Below, piece after piece: positions 52,896-63,206 of a stretch of 64,000 nucleotides of DNA (the stretch's first letter is position 1; each line of letters starts with the position of its first letter). Source of the stretch: Ruegeria haliotis (GTDB lineage: Bacteria > Pseudomonadota > Alphaproteobacteria > Rhodobacterales > Rhodobacteraceae); contig NZ_JABXWT010000001.1 of the NCBI RefSeq assembly GCF_013377785.1, forward strand, positions 797,533-861,532, given 5' to 3'. The notes below the pieces were generated by a model. The model had not been told where the DNA came from, did no database searches, and saw only the letters and a program-made list of their open reading frames with translations. The position numbers were made by a program, and so were the translations under genes.

Positions 52896-54566
52896 TTAAG
52901 CCGCCCAACCCCATTTATAGTGGTGGTGTTCGAACGACACATGCATGTCGGTGCCAACAAGGCCATCTTTCATGTGGCGGTAGATCGAACGCCAATAAGG
53001 CTGGATCGTGACGCCTTCTTCCTGGATCATCGCTTCGCCTCTGGCAGCAACCTCGCGGCGCTTATCTGAATCCGCAATGGCCAGCGCCTCGTTCAGGATC
53101 GCGTCGAAATCCGGGTTCGCCCAACCGAATTCGTTCCACGCTTCGCCGGATTTGTAGGCCAGCGCCCAGATCTGAACGCCCAGCGGGCGGTGATTCCAGT
53201 TGGTCGAGCTATAGGGGTATTTTGCCCAGTCATTCCAGAAGGTGTTGCCGGGCAGAACAGTCCGCTTGACGTTGATACCCGCGTCGCGCAGCTGTGCAGC
53301 GACCGCGTCTGTCGTGTTGCGGCGCCAATCGTCGTCGATTGACAGCAGTTCATGTTCGAAATCAGCCATACCGGCCTCTTCCATCAGCTTGCGCGCGCCT
53401 TCTGGGTCGACTTTTTGTTTCGGAAGTTCGGCATATTCCGGATGAATCGGTCCGACATGGTGGTTTTCGGCAGGAACGCCCCGGCCGCCATATCCCAACT
53501 CCAGAAGCACGCTGTTGTCGACGGCCATCTGCAACGCCTGTCGAACACGTTTGTCGGCGTATACTTTCTTGCCGTCAATTTCGGCTTGCTGATTGGGACG
53601 GATCACGATGGTGTTCATCGTGACAACTTCGGATTTTACATACCCCAAGCTGTCCATCACGTCGATAAATTCGCCAACCGATTCGTAGAGCATGTCCACT
53701 TCATCGGATTCAAGCGCCGCCAGCCAGGCCGACGGATCCGTGCCGTAGTCGATGTATTCGATACGGTCCAAAGTTGCGGGGCCAAAGACGGCCTCGCCCC
53801 ACCAGGCATGATCTTCGTTTCGCACCAGCGAGGCTTTTACGCCAACTTCAAGCTCTTCAACCAGATAGGGACCAGTGCCCACATTGTTGAGCAGATCGGT
53901 TTCACTGAACGAACTGTGAACAATCGCAGCCGGGTAATCCGACATACCGGCAATCAGCGAGATGTCTGAATTCGGCAGGTTCAATTTCACGGTTTGTGCA
54001 TCGACAACTTCGATCGCGCCTTCGACGGCCTGACCGGTTTCCGCGTCCACCAAGGTTGCAAAACGCCCGGCCATCGAGTTGGTTTCCGAGCTCTTGTCAC
54101 ACCAGCGTGCAATGTTGCGCGCGACGTCTTCTGCAGTGAAATCGTCGCCGTTGTTCCACGTGACACCTGGACGCACATTCAACGTGTAGACGGTGGCGTC
54201 GTCGTTGACTTCCCAACCTTCCAGCAGCATGCCGCGGAATGTCCCGTCCGAGTTGTATTCGACCAAGTATTCCAGCGTACCACGTGTAACGTTGGCGATC
54301 TGCGACCAGTCATAGGTGCGCGGGTCTTTCAGTGCACGAACTTCCTGTTGAACGCGCAGGGTGCCACCTTGTTTTTTGGCGTCTTCTCCTTCGGCGCGCG
54401 CGGGTGCGGCCAGACCGATCATGCCATAGGCCGTTGCTGCCGTGATACCCAACCCAGTGGTGCGGGTCAGAAATTCCCGGCGATTCAGTTTGCCGTTCCG
54501 GTATTCTTGCGCGTGCATCTCAGCCGCCCAATGAATCGGTGCTCCGGTCGTTGTTTGATTTTTCAT
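52896..54566 (-). CDS. ABC transporter substrate-binding protein (family 5), Tat-type signal
   Basis: A 556-residue periplasmic binding protein of the SBP family 5 that feeds the two permeases downstream. An unusual ~40-residue cytoplasmic-like start precedes a Tat-like signal ([17 protein letters not shown], with cleavage near APARAEG). The family segments [28 protein letters not shown] and [18 protein letters not shown] [15 protein letters not shown] are visible. AGGGAG precedes the ATG at 54566. Family members bind peptides, nickel, opines or oligosaccharides; the ligand is not deducible here. This gene opens the operon. Confidence 0.92.
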   Translation of the reverse strand: MKNQTTTGAPIHWAAEMHAQEYRNGKLNRREFLTRTTGLGITAATAYGMIGLAAPARAEGEDAKKQGGTLRVQQEVRALKDPRTYDWSQIANVTRGTLEYLVEYNSDGTFRGMLLEGWEVNDDATVYTLNVRPGVTWNNGDDFTAEDVARNIARWCDKSSETNSMAGRFATLVDAETGQAVEGAIEVVDAQTVKLNLPNSDISLIAGMSDYPAAIVHSSFSETDLLNNVGTGPYLVEELEVGVKASLVRNEDHAWWGEAVFGPATLDRIEYIDYGTDPSAWLAALESDEVDMLYESVGEFIDVMDSLGYVKSEVVTMNTIVIRPNQQAEIDGKKVYADKRVRQALQMAVDNSVLLELGYGGRGVPAENHHVGPIHPEYAELPKQKVDPEGARKLMEEAGMADFEHELLSIDDDWRRNTTDAVAAQLRDAGINVKRTVLPGNTFWNDWAKYPYSSTNWNHRPLGVQIWALAYKSGEAWNEFGWANPDFDAILNEALAIADSDKRREVAARGEAMIQEEGVTIQPYWRSIYRHMKDGLVGTDMHVSFEHHHYKWGWAA

Positions 54567-54901
54567 AAATGTCTCCCTGCGACATTGCATTTTTATGTAA
54601 GAAGATCTGAACTACCCGGGCCGGTTGGCGCCGGACGGTAGTCTCATGGGTTCTCTCTTTTGGATTCTTAACATCCCCATGGCGGTATTCGGCACCAGAA
54701 TTCCGATCAGGTCAATGTTCGAAATCGTCATGGATGGCACAAAAACGACATCCGTGCATTCAGTTGATCAGGCACACGCCACCAATTGCCCTTGAGGTTG
54801 GCTGTTTATCCCCATGTTGATGCGCGAGTTAAGAAACGAGATTCCTGCCGGTTAGCGATTGATGATTTCCTGCGGCATTTCCGATTCAACTTGATTAAGT
54901 A
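54567..54901. other. Gene-free stretch between the ABC operon and miaA
   Basis: This 335-base region lies upstream of the binding-protein gene and past the end of miaA. It must hold the ABC operon promoter. I see no terminator with a T run, no RNA gene and no recognised operator; plus-strand frames crossing it look non-coding. Confidence 0.5.
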
Positions 54902-55810
54902 TCACTTTGAGAAATCAACTCGATTCCAGTTTTTCATTCGCGCGCGAAACCAGGTGCGCTGCCGCTTGGCGAACTGCCGGGTCGATATTGTCGCCCGCTC
55001 TCGGGCCTGATCCAACGTCATGTGGCCGTCCAGATAGGCCATCAATTCTGGCACGCCGATCGCCTTGCAGGCTGGCAGTGACAGATCGTATCGATCCCGC
55101 ATGGCCTCCACCTCGTTCAACGCGCCCATCTCCAGCATCTGATCGAACCGGCGGGTGATCCGTTCGAGCAGCCATTCTTTATCTACATCAAAGACGATAG
55201 GGACCGTGTCCGACAGGTTCAAAACCGGAGGCGGCGTTTCAGCTTGCCACGACGACAGGCTACGCCCCGTGGCCTTCTGCACCTCCCACGCGCGTTGAAC
55301 GCGCGCACGGTTATTGATGTCCAGACGGTCCAGCGTCCGTGTGTCGACGCCTGCCATCAAGTCAGACAATGCCATCATATCCGCCGTAGATCGCACCTGC
55401 GGTGGCGTTGCGGGAATATCGGCCATCCCTTCCGTCAGGGCGGTAAAGTACAACCCCGTACCGCCGACAATGATCGGGCGCTGAGTGTCGCTGAGCAGCG
55501 GAATGACCTCGCGCAGCCAGTGGCCGGTAGAATATTCGTGATCATAGCAAATATGCCCGTACAGCTTGTGCGGGGCGCGGGCCTCTTCTTCGGCTGACGG
55601 TCGGGCGGAAATCACTCTCCAGCAGTCATAGACCTGACTGGCATCAGCGTTAACGATCACGCCACCGAATGTTTCGGCAATTTGCAGGGCGAGTGCCGAT
55701 TTCCCCGAGGCCGTGGGCCCGGCAATCAGTACCGGTTTGCCATCGATGATCGGCGGCAATCTGTCCCAAATCTGTGTTGCAGAGCGGTTGGCCATTACAC
55801 GATGTCTCAT
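54902..55810 (-). CDS. miaA: tRNA dimethylallyltransferase
   Basis: It adds a dimethylallyl group to adenosine 37 of tRNAs reading codons that start with U. The P-loop [11 protein letters not shown] is near residue 31. The prenyltransferase pattern [12 protein letters not shown] and the tRNA-contact segment [19 protein letters not shown] are present, along with [13 protein letters not shown] and [12 protein letters not shown] near the C-terminus. The start may be 55810 or the ATG at 55795; both have only weak ribosome binding sites. It is divergent from pyrH. Confidence 0.95.
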   Translation of the reverse strand: MRHRVMANRSATQIWDRLPPIIDGKPVLIAGPTASGKSALALQIAETFGGVIVNADASQVYDCWRVISARPSAEEEARAPHKLYGHICYDHEYSTGHWLREVIPLLSDTQRPIIVGGTGLYFTALTEGMADIPATPPQVRSTADMMALSDLMAGVDTRTLDRLDINNRARVQRAWEVQKATGRSLSSWQAETPPPVLNLSDTVPIVFDVDKEWLLERITRRFDQMLEMGALNEVEAMRDRYDLSLPACKAIGVPELMAYLDGHMTLDQARERATISTRQFAKRQRTWFRARMKNWNRVDFSK

Positions 55811-55892
55811 TACTCACCATCCGCATTGAACCTGCGGCGGTTTTGCTTCATTTTGCGCCGGAAAATAAACCCGTGCCAGCCCGGAGCGCAAC

Positions 55893-56645
55893 ATGAGCCT
55901 TTCCCCCACCATTGATACCGCCGAAGCCCCCAAAGCAACGTACAAGCGCGTCATGTTGAAGATCTCGGGGGAGGCGTTGATGGGAGATCAGGGATTCGGC
56001 CTGCATCCACCAACGGTTCAGCGCATCGCCCAAGAAGTAAAATCGGTACATGATCTGGGTGTCGAGATTTGCATGGTTATCGGAGGCGGTAACATTTTTC
56101 GCGGCCTCAGCGGCTCGGCCCAAGGGATGGAACGCACGACGGCCGACTACATGGGCATGCTGGCCACCGTGATGAATGCGCTGGGGATGCAATCCGCGCT
56201 GGAAGAGGTTGGGGTTTTTACCCGTGTGATCTCGGCCATTCGTATGGATGAAGTGTGCGAGCCTTACATCCGACGCCGGGCCGTGCGTCATCTGGAAAAG
56301 AAGCGGGTCTGCATTTTTGCGGCCGGGACCGGGAACCCCTATTTTACCACCGACACCGCCGCGACGCTGCGAGCCAACGAAATGGCCTGCGAGGCGATCT
56401 TTATGGGTAAAAACGGTGTGGACGGGATTTACGACAAGGACCCCAAAGAACACGCGGACGCCGTGCGCTATGATACCGTGTCTTATGACGATATTCTGAC
56501 CAAGCGGCTTCGGGTCATGGATGCGTCGGCCATCGCATTGGCGCGCGACAACAACTTGCCGCTGATCGTATTCGGGCTGGATGAACCCGGCGGGTTCCGG
56601 GGCATTCTGGCAGGCGAGGGGACCTATACCAAGGTTCAGGGCTGA
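55893..56645 (+). CDS. pyrH: Uridylate kinase
   Basis: It phosphorylates UMP to UDP in pyrimidine synthesis. The 250 residues contain the amino-acid-kinase fold motifs [29 protein letters not shown], and [16 protein letters not shown]. The ending [19 protein letters not shown] is also typical. A short N-terminal extension (about 14 residues) precedes the core. The frr gene, which usually follows pyrH, is absent; a strong terminator comes directly after. Confidence 0.96.
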   Translation: MSLSPTIDTAEAPKATYKRVMLKISGEALMGDQGFGLHPPTVQRIAQEVKSVHDLGVEICMVIGGGNIFRGLSGSAQGMERTTADYMGMLATVMNALGMQSALEEVGVFTRVISAIRMDEVCEPYIRRRAVRHLEKKRVCIFAAGTGNPYFTTDTAATLRANEMACEAIFMGKNGVDGIYDKDPKEHADAVRYDTVSYDDILTKRLRVMDASAIALARDNNLPLIVFGLDEPGGFRGILAGEGTYTKVQG

Positions 56646-56666
56646 ACATATCACACCAGTGTCAAT

Positions 56667-56700
56667 AATACAGGCCGGGCGAAAGTGCCCGGCCTGTATT
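56667..56700 (+). terminator. Terminator of pyrH
   Basis: A perfect 14-bp stem (AATACAGGCCGGGC at 56667-56680, GCCCGGCCTGTATT at 56687-56700) with a 6-base loop lies 21 bases after the pyrH stop. It is followed by ATTTC. The T run is short, but the stem is strong. Confidence 0.82.
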
Positions 56701-56895
56701 ATTTCAAGGCCTTGGAAGCCGGATATGATATTTAGTATTGACCAGATGCTAGTCGGGATACGCGGATTTTTGCGGCGCGATTTCTGAGGTTAGTGCCGTT
56801 TTCACTCAGCATATGTTCTTGTCTGCCCGGCTCTCAAATTCCGCAATTGCGCAATCCCGGATGTCAGGTGCACCGAGTAGGGGAAGGAAAAGGTC

Positions 56896-58482
56896 ATGTC
56901 CGATAATACGGAAACCGACTATGAGGTCGGTCAGGATAATGTCCAGATCATGGGTCTGGATGTCCATAATCCGGTCTTCGCTATTTCGGGGCTTACCATC
57001 ATCGCGTTCGTCTTTTTCTCGTTGGTGTTCCGCGAGCAGGCGAGCGAGTTCTTTGGCTGGCTTCGTCCGGCACTAACCAGCAAATTCGACTGGGTTTTCA
57101 TGCTCGCCGCAAACATCTTTGTGGTGTTTTCGCTGCTTCTGATTGTAACGCCCTTTGGCTCGATCCGTCTTGGTGGCGATGATGCCAAGCCCGATTACAG
57201 CTATGCGGGCTGGCTCTCGATGTTGTTTGCCGCCGGCATGGGCATTGGTCTGGTGTTCTGGGGTGTGGCCGAACCGATCTCACACTATGGTGCGTCGCTT
57301 GGGGGCGTTGCTGTTGGTGAGGACAGCCTACGCACCGACTGGGCCCCTCTGGGTGCTGGTTTGGAAGACCCGGAAGCGTCGAAGAAACTGGCCATGGCAG
57401 CGACTATTTTCCACTGGGGCATGCACCCTTGGGCCGTCTATGCCGTGGTGGCATTGGCGCTGGCCTTTTTCAGTTTCAATCGCGGCCTGCCGTTAACCAT
57501 GCGGTCTGTGTTCTACCCGTTGTTTGGCGAAGCGACATGGGGTCCGTTGGGTCATATCATCGACGTTCTGGCTGTGTTTGCCACCATCTTCGGTCTGGCG
57601 ACCTCGCTGGGGCTGGGGGCGACGCAGGCGCTGGCTGGTCTGAACTACTTGTTCGATGTGCCAATCACGGACGGTATGAAGGTCTTGCTGATTGGTCTTA
57701 TCACCGCCTTTGCGCTGGTTTCGGTGGTCGCTGGCCTGGACAAGGGTGTCAAGCGCCTGTCCGAAGCGAACATGATTCTGGCGGCGGCTTTGCTGCTGCT
57801 GGTGTTGATCGTTGGGCCAACGGTTGCGATTTTGACGGGTTTCCTGGACAGCATGATCGAATATGTCATCGCGCTGCCGACATTGTCGAACTGGGTTGGT
57901 CGTGAAGACACCAACTTTATGCAAGGCTGGACCACTTTCTACTGGGCATGGTGGATTTCCTGGTCACCCTTTGTGGGCATGTTCATCGCGCGCATTTCGC
58001 GTGGCCGGACAGTGCGTGAATTCGTGACCTGCGTCATCGTGATCCCGACGGTCGTTGGCGCGCTGTGGATGAGCGTGTTTGGTGGCGCCGCGTTGGATCA
58101 GGTTATGTCTGGTTCAGGTCAGGCTCTGTCAGACGCAGCTCTTGAGCTGAAAATGTTCAAAATGTTTGAAGCATTCCCAATGACAGGCTTGCTGTCCTTT
58201 ATCGGTATTGTTCTGGTCGTGGTGTTCTTCGTGACCAGCTCGGATTCTGGTTCATTGGTGATCGATACGATCACCGCGGGCGGTAAGACCGACGCCCCCA
58301 CGGCTCAGCGTGTATTCTGGTGCATTCTGGAAGGCGCAATTGCGATCGTTTTGTTGTTGGGGGGTGGTCTTGGGGCGCTGCAAGCTGCGGCGGTTGCGAC
58401 CGGCTTTCCGTTTGCGATTGTTCTGGTTCTGATGTGCGTGTCGCTCTTCATCGGGCTTGTGAACGAAAGGCGGCGGCACTGA
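56896..58482 (+). CDS. BCCT family betaine/choline/carnitine transporter
   Basis: A 528-residue, twelve-helix secondary transporter of the BCCT family, which imports quaternary ammonium or sulfonium osmolytes with sodium or protons. The substrate-cage motif appears as FHWGMHPWAVYAVVAL, and the family signature as TTFYWAWWISWSPFVGMFIARISRGRTVREF. AAGGAAAAGG precedes the ATG. It is monocistronic, ending in its own terminator. Glycine betaine, choline, carnitine or DMSP are the likely substrates; the dimethylglycine dehydrogenase-like enzyme at 35050 would suit betaine breakdown. Confidence 0.94.
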   Translation: MSDNTETDYEVGQDNVQIMGLDVHNPVFAISGLTIIAFVFFSLVFREQASEFFGWLRPALTSKFDWVFMLAANIFVVFSLLLIVTPFGSIRLGGDDAKPDYSYAGWLSMLFAAGMGIGLVFWGVAEPISHYGASLGGVAVGEDSLRTDWAPLGAGLEDPEASKKLAMAATIFHWGMHPWAVYAVVALALAFFSFNRGLPLTMRSVFYPLFGEATWGPLGHIIDVLAVFATIFGLATSLGLGATQALAGLNYLFDVPITDGMKVLLIGLITAFALVSVVAGLDKGVKRLSEANMILAAALLLLVLIVGPTVAILTGFLDSMIEYVIALPTLSNWVGREDTNFMQGWTTFYWAWWISWSPFVGMFIARISRGRTVREFVTCVIVIPTVVGALWMSVFGGAALDQVMSGSGQALSDAALELKMFKMFEAFPMTGLLSFIGIVLVVVFFVTSSDSGSLVIDTITAGGKTDAPTAQRVFWCILEGAIAIVLLLGGGLGALQAAAVATGFPFAIVLVLMCVSLFIGLVNERRRH

Positions 58483-58497
58483 CCTGAAGGGTGACTG

Positions 58498-58529
58498 AAA
58501 AAGCCCCGGTCTTGCGTCAGGGCTTTTTT
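58498..58529 (+). terminator. Terminator of the BCCT gene
   Basis: A 9-bp stem (AAAAAGCCC at 58498-58506, GGGCTTTTT at 58520-58528) is followed by a T. Confidence 0.85.
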
Positions 58530-58742
58530 GACTCAGGATCGGCTTGACCGGCGAAGGCATCACTGGCTAATTGATCGCGTCCAACGGTTGGAAAAACCGG
58601 GCGCAAAGGACTGCCGACGCTTTGTCAACTTCATGACGAAGACTGCGGCGAGGCTGGAAGACCTGCCATGATTTCTGAGTTGTCCGGAAACATGCGCGGG
58701 CACCTCATGGATACGAGCCGCATGACTGAGGAGTGAGGTGCC

Positions 58743-59969
58743 ATGAGCACTCTGGATATCGATTTCGTACGGGCGCAATTTCCGGCTTTTTCAGAACCAA
58801 GCCTGCAGGGTCAGGCGTTTTTCGAAAACGCGGGCGGGTCTTATACATGTAAGCCGGTTATTGATCGACTGACCCGATTTTATACGCAGCGCAAAGTGCA
58901 GCCATACGCGCCTTACGACGCCAGCCGATTGGCCGGTGAAGAAATGGACGAGGCGCGTGTCCGTATGGCCGCAATTCTAGGTGTGGACACGGATGAGCTG
59001 AGCTTTGGTCCATCAACCACACAAAACACCTATGTACTGGCGCAGGCTTTCCGACAATGGATGAAACCTGGCGAGGCCATCGTGGTGACCAATCAGGATC
59101 ACGAGGCCAATTCCGGCCCGTGGCGTCGTCTGGCCGAGGCAGGGATCGAGGTTCGGGAATGGCAGATCGATCCCGATACAGGATCACTGAACCCGCAAGA
59201 TCTGGAGAATATGCTGGACGAAAAGGTGCGTCTGGTCTGTTTCCCGCATTGCTCGAATGTCGTGGGCGAAATCAATCCGGTGACCGAGATCACGGCGATT
59301 GCCCATGCAGCGGGGGCCTTTGTCTGTGTGGATGGCGTGTCTTACGCGCCTCATGGTCTTCCGAATGTCGGTGATTTGGGGCCGGACGTCTATCTGTTCT
59401 CGGCCTACAAGACCTACGGCCCGCATCAGGGTTGTATGGTCATGCGTCGCACACTTGGAGAGTTGCTGCCAAACCAGGCGCATTCTTTCAACGGAGATGT
59501 CCTATACAAGCGGTTTACGCCTGCGGGTCCGGATCACGCGCAGATCGCGGCCAGTGCAGGGATGGCGGATTATGTCGAACAGCTTTGCGCCCATCACGGT
59601 GGGCCGAGCACGGGCGCTGCCGAGCAGGGGGCTTTTGTCCATGATCTGATGCGGGCGCATGAGGTTGCGTTGCTGCAACCCGTGCTGGATGCCGTCAAAG
59701 ATCGAAACACGGTGCGCCTGATCGGCACGTCAGAGGCATCCCGACGGGCGCCGACCGTCGCGCTGGCCTTGAACCGGCAAGCAGAGCCTGTGGCCGCAGA
59801 GCTGGCACAACATGGCGTCATGGCTGGCGGAGGAGACTTCTATGCGGTGCGTCCGTTGCAGGCGATGGGGGTTGATCTGGCGCAGGGTGTGCTTCGGGTC
59901 AGTTTCACCCACTACACGTCGCAACACGAAATTGATCAGTTGTTGAACGCACTTGACCACGTTTTGTGA
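58743..59969 (+). CDS. Class V aminotransferase (cysteine desulfurase-like)
   Basis: A 408-residue PLP enzyme of the class V fold. The cofactor lysine lies in FSAYKTYGPHQG (about 223), with the PLP-contacting aspartate in CVDGVSYAPHG and histidine in CFPHCSNVVGEINP. The sequence resembles the CsdA/SufS-like subgroup annotated 'cysteine desulfurase-like' in actinobacteria and roseobacters. The cysteine loop of true SufS or IscS is not clear, so another substrate is possible. It lies directly upstream of the photolyase gene, and its stop codon overlaps the TGATCC element there. Confidence 0.85.
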   Translation: MSTLDIDFVRAQFPAFSEPSLQGQAFFENAGGSYTCKPVIDRLTRFYTQRKVQPYAPYDASRLAGEEMDEARVRMAAILGVDTDELSFGPSTTQNTYVLAQAFRQWMKPGEAIVVTNQDHEANSGPWRRLAEAGIEVREWQIDPDTGSLNPQDLENMLDEKVRLVCFPHCSNVVGEINPVTEITAIAHAAGAFVCVDGVSYAPHGLPNVGDLGPDVYLFSAYKTYGPHQGCMVMRRTLGELLPNQAHSFNGDVLYKRFTPAGPDHAQIAASAGMADYVEQLCAHHGGPSTGAAEQGAFVHDLMRAHEVALLQPVLDAVKDRNTVRLIGTSEASRRAPTVALALNRQAEPVAAELAQHGVMAGGGDFYAVRPLQAMGVDLAQGVLRVSFTHYTSQHEIDQLLNALDHVL

Positions 59970-59996
59970 TCCGGGTTCCGCCCTGCTTCGTATACC
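59967..59996 (+). promoter_or_regulatory. Possible sigma-E type promoter of the photolyase operon
   Basis: TGATCC (59967-59972), 18 bases, then TATACC (59991-59996) lie 22 bases before the photolyase start. TGATCC is the -35 element described for the Rhodobacter sphaeroides singlet-oxygen sigma factor RpoE, whose targets include photolyase and a CFA-type enzyme. The -10 match and spacing are my inference, and TGATCC here also contains the upstream stop codon. Confidence 0.45.
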
Positions 59997-60017
59997 GAAG
60001 AAAACAACAGGGCGAAC

Positions 60018-61442
60018 ATGGCGCAAGAGCAGTCTCCGATCATTTTCTGGTTCCGACGGGATTTACGCCTGTCGGATCATCCAGCGTTGCGGGCGGCTGT
60101 CGAAACTGGCCGTCCGATCATTCCGGTGTTCATTCATGATGGCGTCTCTCAGCAGTTGGGCAGCGCGCCCAAGTGGCGGCTGGGGCTGGGGTTGGAAGTT
60201 TTTGGGCAGTCTCTGAGCGAAATTGGCAGCCGCCTGATCTTGCGCCGAGGTGATGCGTTGGAGCACCTGCAGGGCCTTGTATCCGAAACGGGCGCTACTG
60301 CAGTTTACTGGTCACGGGCTTATGATCCTGCATCAATCGCGCGGGATTCGAAAATCAAATCGACCTTGTCCAAGCAAGGGGTGCAAACCAAGTCATTTGC
60401 GGGGCATTTGTTGTTCGAGCCCTGGACCGTTGGGACCAAAACCGGGCAGCCATTTCGCGTCTTCACGCCGATGTGGCGATCCGTGCAGGGTAGGGACGTG
60501 CCTACGCCGGATATGTCGCCATCCCGCTTGCCTGTGCCGGAAAATTGGCCCGCTTCAGATGAATTGACGGATTGGCACTTGGGTGTGGCCATGAACCGTG
60601 GGGCGCAAATCGTGTGCCCGCATGTTCAACCCGGCGAACAGGCGGCACGGGATCATATCGATGGGTTTCTGGAACGCATTTGCACCTATTCCAGCAACAG
60701 GGACAGGCTGGATCTGAACGGTACATCGAACCTGTCGGAATATCTCTCGCTGGGTGAGATCGGACCGCGCAGCGTCTGGCACATGGTGCAGCGCGCCGCC
60801 TTGATGGGGGTGAACGGCACCGAGAACTACCTGCGTCAGCTCGTTTGGCGCGAGTTCGCGTACCACCTTATGTATCACAATCCACAGCTTTTGACCGGGA
60901 ATTGGAGGCCGGGATGGAACAACTTTCCATGGAACACTGATCCTGACCATCCAGATGTCATTGCGTGGAAGCAGGCCCGAACCGGGATTCCCGTGGTCGA
61001 TGCAGGGCTGAGAGAGATGTATGTGACGGGCCGCATGCACAATCGCGCGCGGATGATTGTAGCGAGTTATTTGACCAAGCATTTGATGACTCATTGGAAA
61101 ATTGGAATGCAGTGGTTTGAGGATTGCCTGATTGACTGGGACCCCGCGGCCAATGCCATGGGGTGGCAATGGGTTGCCGGTTCTGGGCCGGACGCGTCGC
61201 CGTTTTTTCGGATATTCAATCCACATACGCAACAGGAACGATTTGATCCTAACGCAGCCTATCTGCGGCGATGGATCGCCGAGGGGCAACAGAATCCAAG
61301 TGACACAGCTCGCGCCTATTTTGACGCCACTCCCAGATCATGGGGATTGCGACCTGACATGGCGTACCCATCGCCAATCGTAGAGTTATCCGAAGGTCGC
61401 AACCGCGCATTGGCGGCCTATGAAGGCCTTAAAAACCAGTAA
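60018..61442 (+). CDS. phrB: Deoxyribodipyrimidine photolyase
   Basis: A 474-residue light-driven repair enzyme that splits cyclobutane pyrimidine dimers with reduced FAD. The N-terminal antenna domain opens IIFWFRRDLRLSDHPALR. The C-terminal FAD domain has RQLVWREFAYHLMYHNP, the tryptophan-rich GMQWFEDCLIDWDPAANAMGWQWVAGSG and FNPHTQQERFDPNAAYLRRW. This is the class I (phrB-like) type. It begins 48 bases after the aminotransferase and is followed 69 bases later by the methyltransferase, so it may head an operon for photo-oxidative damage. Confidence 0.94.
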   Translation: MAQEQSPIIFWFRRDLRLSDHPALRAAVETGRPIIPVFIHDGVSQQLGSAPKWRLGLGLEVFGQSLSEIGSRLILRRGDALEHLQGLVSETGATAVYWSRAYDPASIARDSKIKSTLSKQGVQTKSFAGHLLFEPWTVGTKTGQPFRVFTPMWRSVQGRDVPTPDMSPSRLPVPENWPASDELTDWHLGVAMNRGAQIVCPHVQPGEQAARDHIDGFLERICTYSSNRDRLDLNGTSNLSEYLSLGEIGPRSVWHMVQRAALMGVNGTENYLRQLVWREFAYHLMYHNPQLLTGNWRPGWNNFPWNTDPDHPDVIAWKQARTGIPVVDAGLREMYVTGRMHNRARMIVASYLTKHLMTHWKIGMQWFEDCLIDWDPAANAMGWQWVAGSGPDASPFFRIFNPHTQQERFDPNAAYLRRWIAEGQQNPSDTARAYFDATPRSWGLRPDMAYPSPIVELSEGRNRALAAYEGLKNQ

Positions 61443-61511
61443 GGAACTGAAAACTTGCCAGAAACAGAATCGCGGCCTAGCCTGTTGCAACCACTGCACA
61501 AAGGAGAGCGG

Positions 61512-62720
61512 ATGATCTTAACGACCACCGAAGGGCAGAAAAACCTGCCCAGGTATTTCCTGCAAGTCTTCAGGATGTTGGGCAAGATGGAGTCCGGGCG
61601 TCTGGATATCTCCTTGCCGGATGGTCGCATCTTTCGCTCGGAAGGAGATAGGCCGGGTCCGGTCGCGCGGATCGATATCCATGATCCTGACGTATTTGCC
61701 CGCCTGATCCGTGAGGGCGAATTGGGTTTTTCTGACGCCTATTTGGAAGGAGACTGGAGTACGCCGGATCTGCGGTCTTTCATGGATTTGGTGCATCTGG
61801 GTACTGAGGCCGTCTATGATGACTTCACCGGGAAGCTGCTGGTGCAGGCCTATGAACGGCTACGATTCTGGCTGCATCGCAACAATCGGACGCAGGCGAA
61901 AAAAAATATCTCGTACCATTATGATCTTGGCAATGAGTTTTATGGGCTTTGGCTGGACGAAACGATGACCTATTCCAGTGCCTTGTTTGAAACAGGGCAG
62001 GAAAGCCTCGAAAATGCGCAGACGGCCAAATACGCAAGTATGGTGGACGAAATGGGGGCTAAACCAGGGGACCATATCCTTGAGATTGGCTGTGGCTGGG
62101 GTGGCTTTGCTGAATACGCTGCAAAAGAGCGCGGTCTGCGTGTTACAGGACTGACAATAAGTGAAGAACAGTTGAAGTTTGCGACGCAGCGCATTGAAAA
62201 AGCAGGTCTTTCAGATCTTATCGATTTTAAGTTACAGGACTACCGGGATGAGCGTGGATACTATGACGGCATCGCCTCGATCGAGATGTTCGAAGCAGTC
62301 GGCCAGAAATACTGGCCAGTGTACTTTGACACCGTGCGCGACCGGCTAAAGCCCGGCGCGCAGGCAACGCTGCAGATCATTACGGTCGCCGATCATCGAT
62401 GGGAAATTTATAAAAACGGCGTCGATTTCATTCAGAAATATATTTTCCCCGGCGGGATGCTTCCTGCTCCGTTGGTATTACGGCAACAGATTGATCAGGC
62501 TGGACTGAATTTGGTCCGCTCAAAGGAGTTCGGCAAAAGCTATGATCTGACACTGCGCCGCTGGTATGAGACGTTCAACGCCAAATGGGATCAGATCGCG
62601 GACATGGGTTTTGATGAGCGTTTTCGCCGCATGTGGAATTATTATTTGACCGCGTGTGGCGCAGCCTTTGACACTGGTAATTGTGATGTGACACAGATCA
62701 CCGTAGCAAAGCCCAGTTAA
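61512..62720 (+). CDS. cfa: Cyclopropane-fatty-acyl-phospholipid synthase-like methyltransferase
   Basis: A 402-residue S-adenosylmethionine-dependent enzyme that modifies double bonds of membrane phospholipid acyl chains. The N-terminal domain (about 1-120) is followed by NISYHYDLGNEFYGLWLDETMTYS, the SAM site EIGCGWGGFAEYAA, and EMFEAVGQKYWPVYFDTV. The C-terminal GGMLPAPLVLRQQ and RRWYETFNAKW are also typical. I chose the ATG at 61512 (AAGGAG five bases upstream) over an upstream TTG at 61455. In Rhodobacter, a CfaA protein next to photolyase belongs to the singlet-oxygen response, which fits the neighbourhood. Confidence 0.93.
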   Translation: MILTTTEGQKNLPRYFLQVFRMLGKMESGRLDISLPDGRIFRSEGDRPGPVARIDIHDPDVFARLIREGELGFSDAYLEGDWSTPDLRSFMDLVHLGTEAVYDDFTGKLLVQAYERLRFWLHRNNRTQAKKNISYHYDLGNEFYGLWLDETMTYSSALFETGQESLENAQTAKYASMVDEMGAKPGDHILEIGCGWGGFAEYAAKERGLRVTGLTISEEQLKFATQRIEKAGLSDLIDFKLQDYRDERGYYDGIASIEMFEAVGQKYWPVYFDTVRDRLKPGAQATLQIITVADHRWEIYKNGVDFIQKYIFPGGMLPAPLVLRQQIDQAGLNLVRSKEFGKSYDLTLRRWYETFNAKWDQIADMGFDERFRRMWNYYLTACGAAFDTGNCDVTQITVAKPS

Positions 62721-62735
62721 GGAACGGAAATCAGA

Positions 62736-63176
62736 ATGCCCAGTGCCTCGCGTTTAGTTGCCGCTGTTTGTCTTATGGTGGTGGCCTTTTTGGTGTCGAG
62801 CATGATCATTGAGAATGGTGACGAAGGCAAAGACTATGGTTACTTCACCTTGGTGAACATCGCATTGGGTTGGGTCTGTGGCTGGATGATCATGGGCAAG
62901 CGTGCGGGCAAGGGTTGGACTGCTGGTGTGAACAACGGTTTGACCGGGGTCGCCTCGCTGGTGTTCTGGGGATTGTTTGTACAGGGTTGTTACGAAATGT
63001 TCCGGCTTGCGATGCGCAACCGCTACGATGGCCCGTTCCAGGCGTTAAAGGCGATTTTCGAAATCGGGGTCGACTACGGCCGGTTGCTGCTTGTCCCCGA
63101 GATCCTTGTGACTTTGGCTGTGGGGGCAGTGGTCGCAGGCTTGGCAACTGAAGAAGCAAGTCGCCGTTGGCGCTGA
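62736..63176 (+). CDS. trgA: TrgA family membrane protein
   Basis: A 146-residue inner membrane protein with about four hydrophobic segments (near 6-22, 37-52, 67-90 and 120-138). It matches the TrgA family, first described with TrgB as raising tellurite resistance in Rhodobacter sphaeroides. Hallmarks seen are ALGWVCGWMIMGKRAGKGW and GLTGVASLVFWGLFVQGCYEM. The gene lies 15 bases after the CFA-like gene and 30 bases before trgB. Its mechanism is unknown. Confidence 0.85.
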   Translation: MPSASRLVAAVCLMVVAFLVSSMIIENGDEGKDYGYFTLVNIALGWVCGWMIMGKRAGKGWTAGVNNGLTGVASLVFWGLFVQGCYEMFRLAMRNRYDGPFQALKAIFEIGVDYGRLLLVPEILVTLAVGAVVAGLATEEASRRWR

Positions 63177-63206
63177 TCCCTGTCATCTAATGTGAGAGTT
63201 TGAACC

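Noticed and set aside
55848..56654. Minus-strand frame of 268 codons covering pyrH
   Set aside because: pyrH is intact and well placed on the plus strand; the antisense protein resembles nothing I know.
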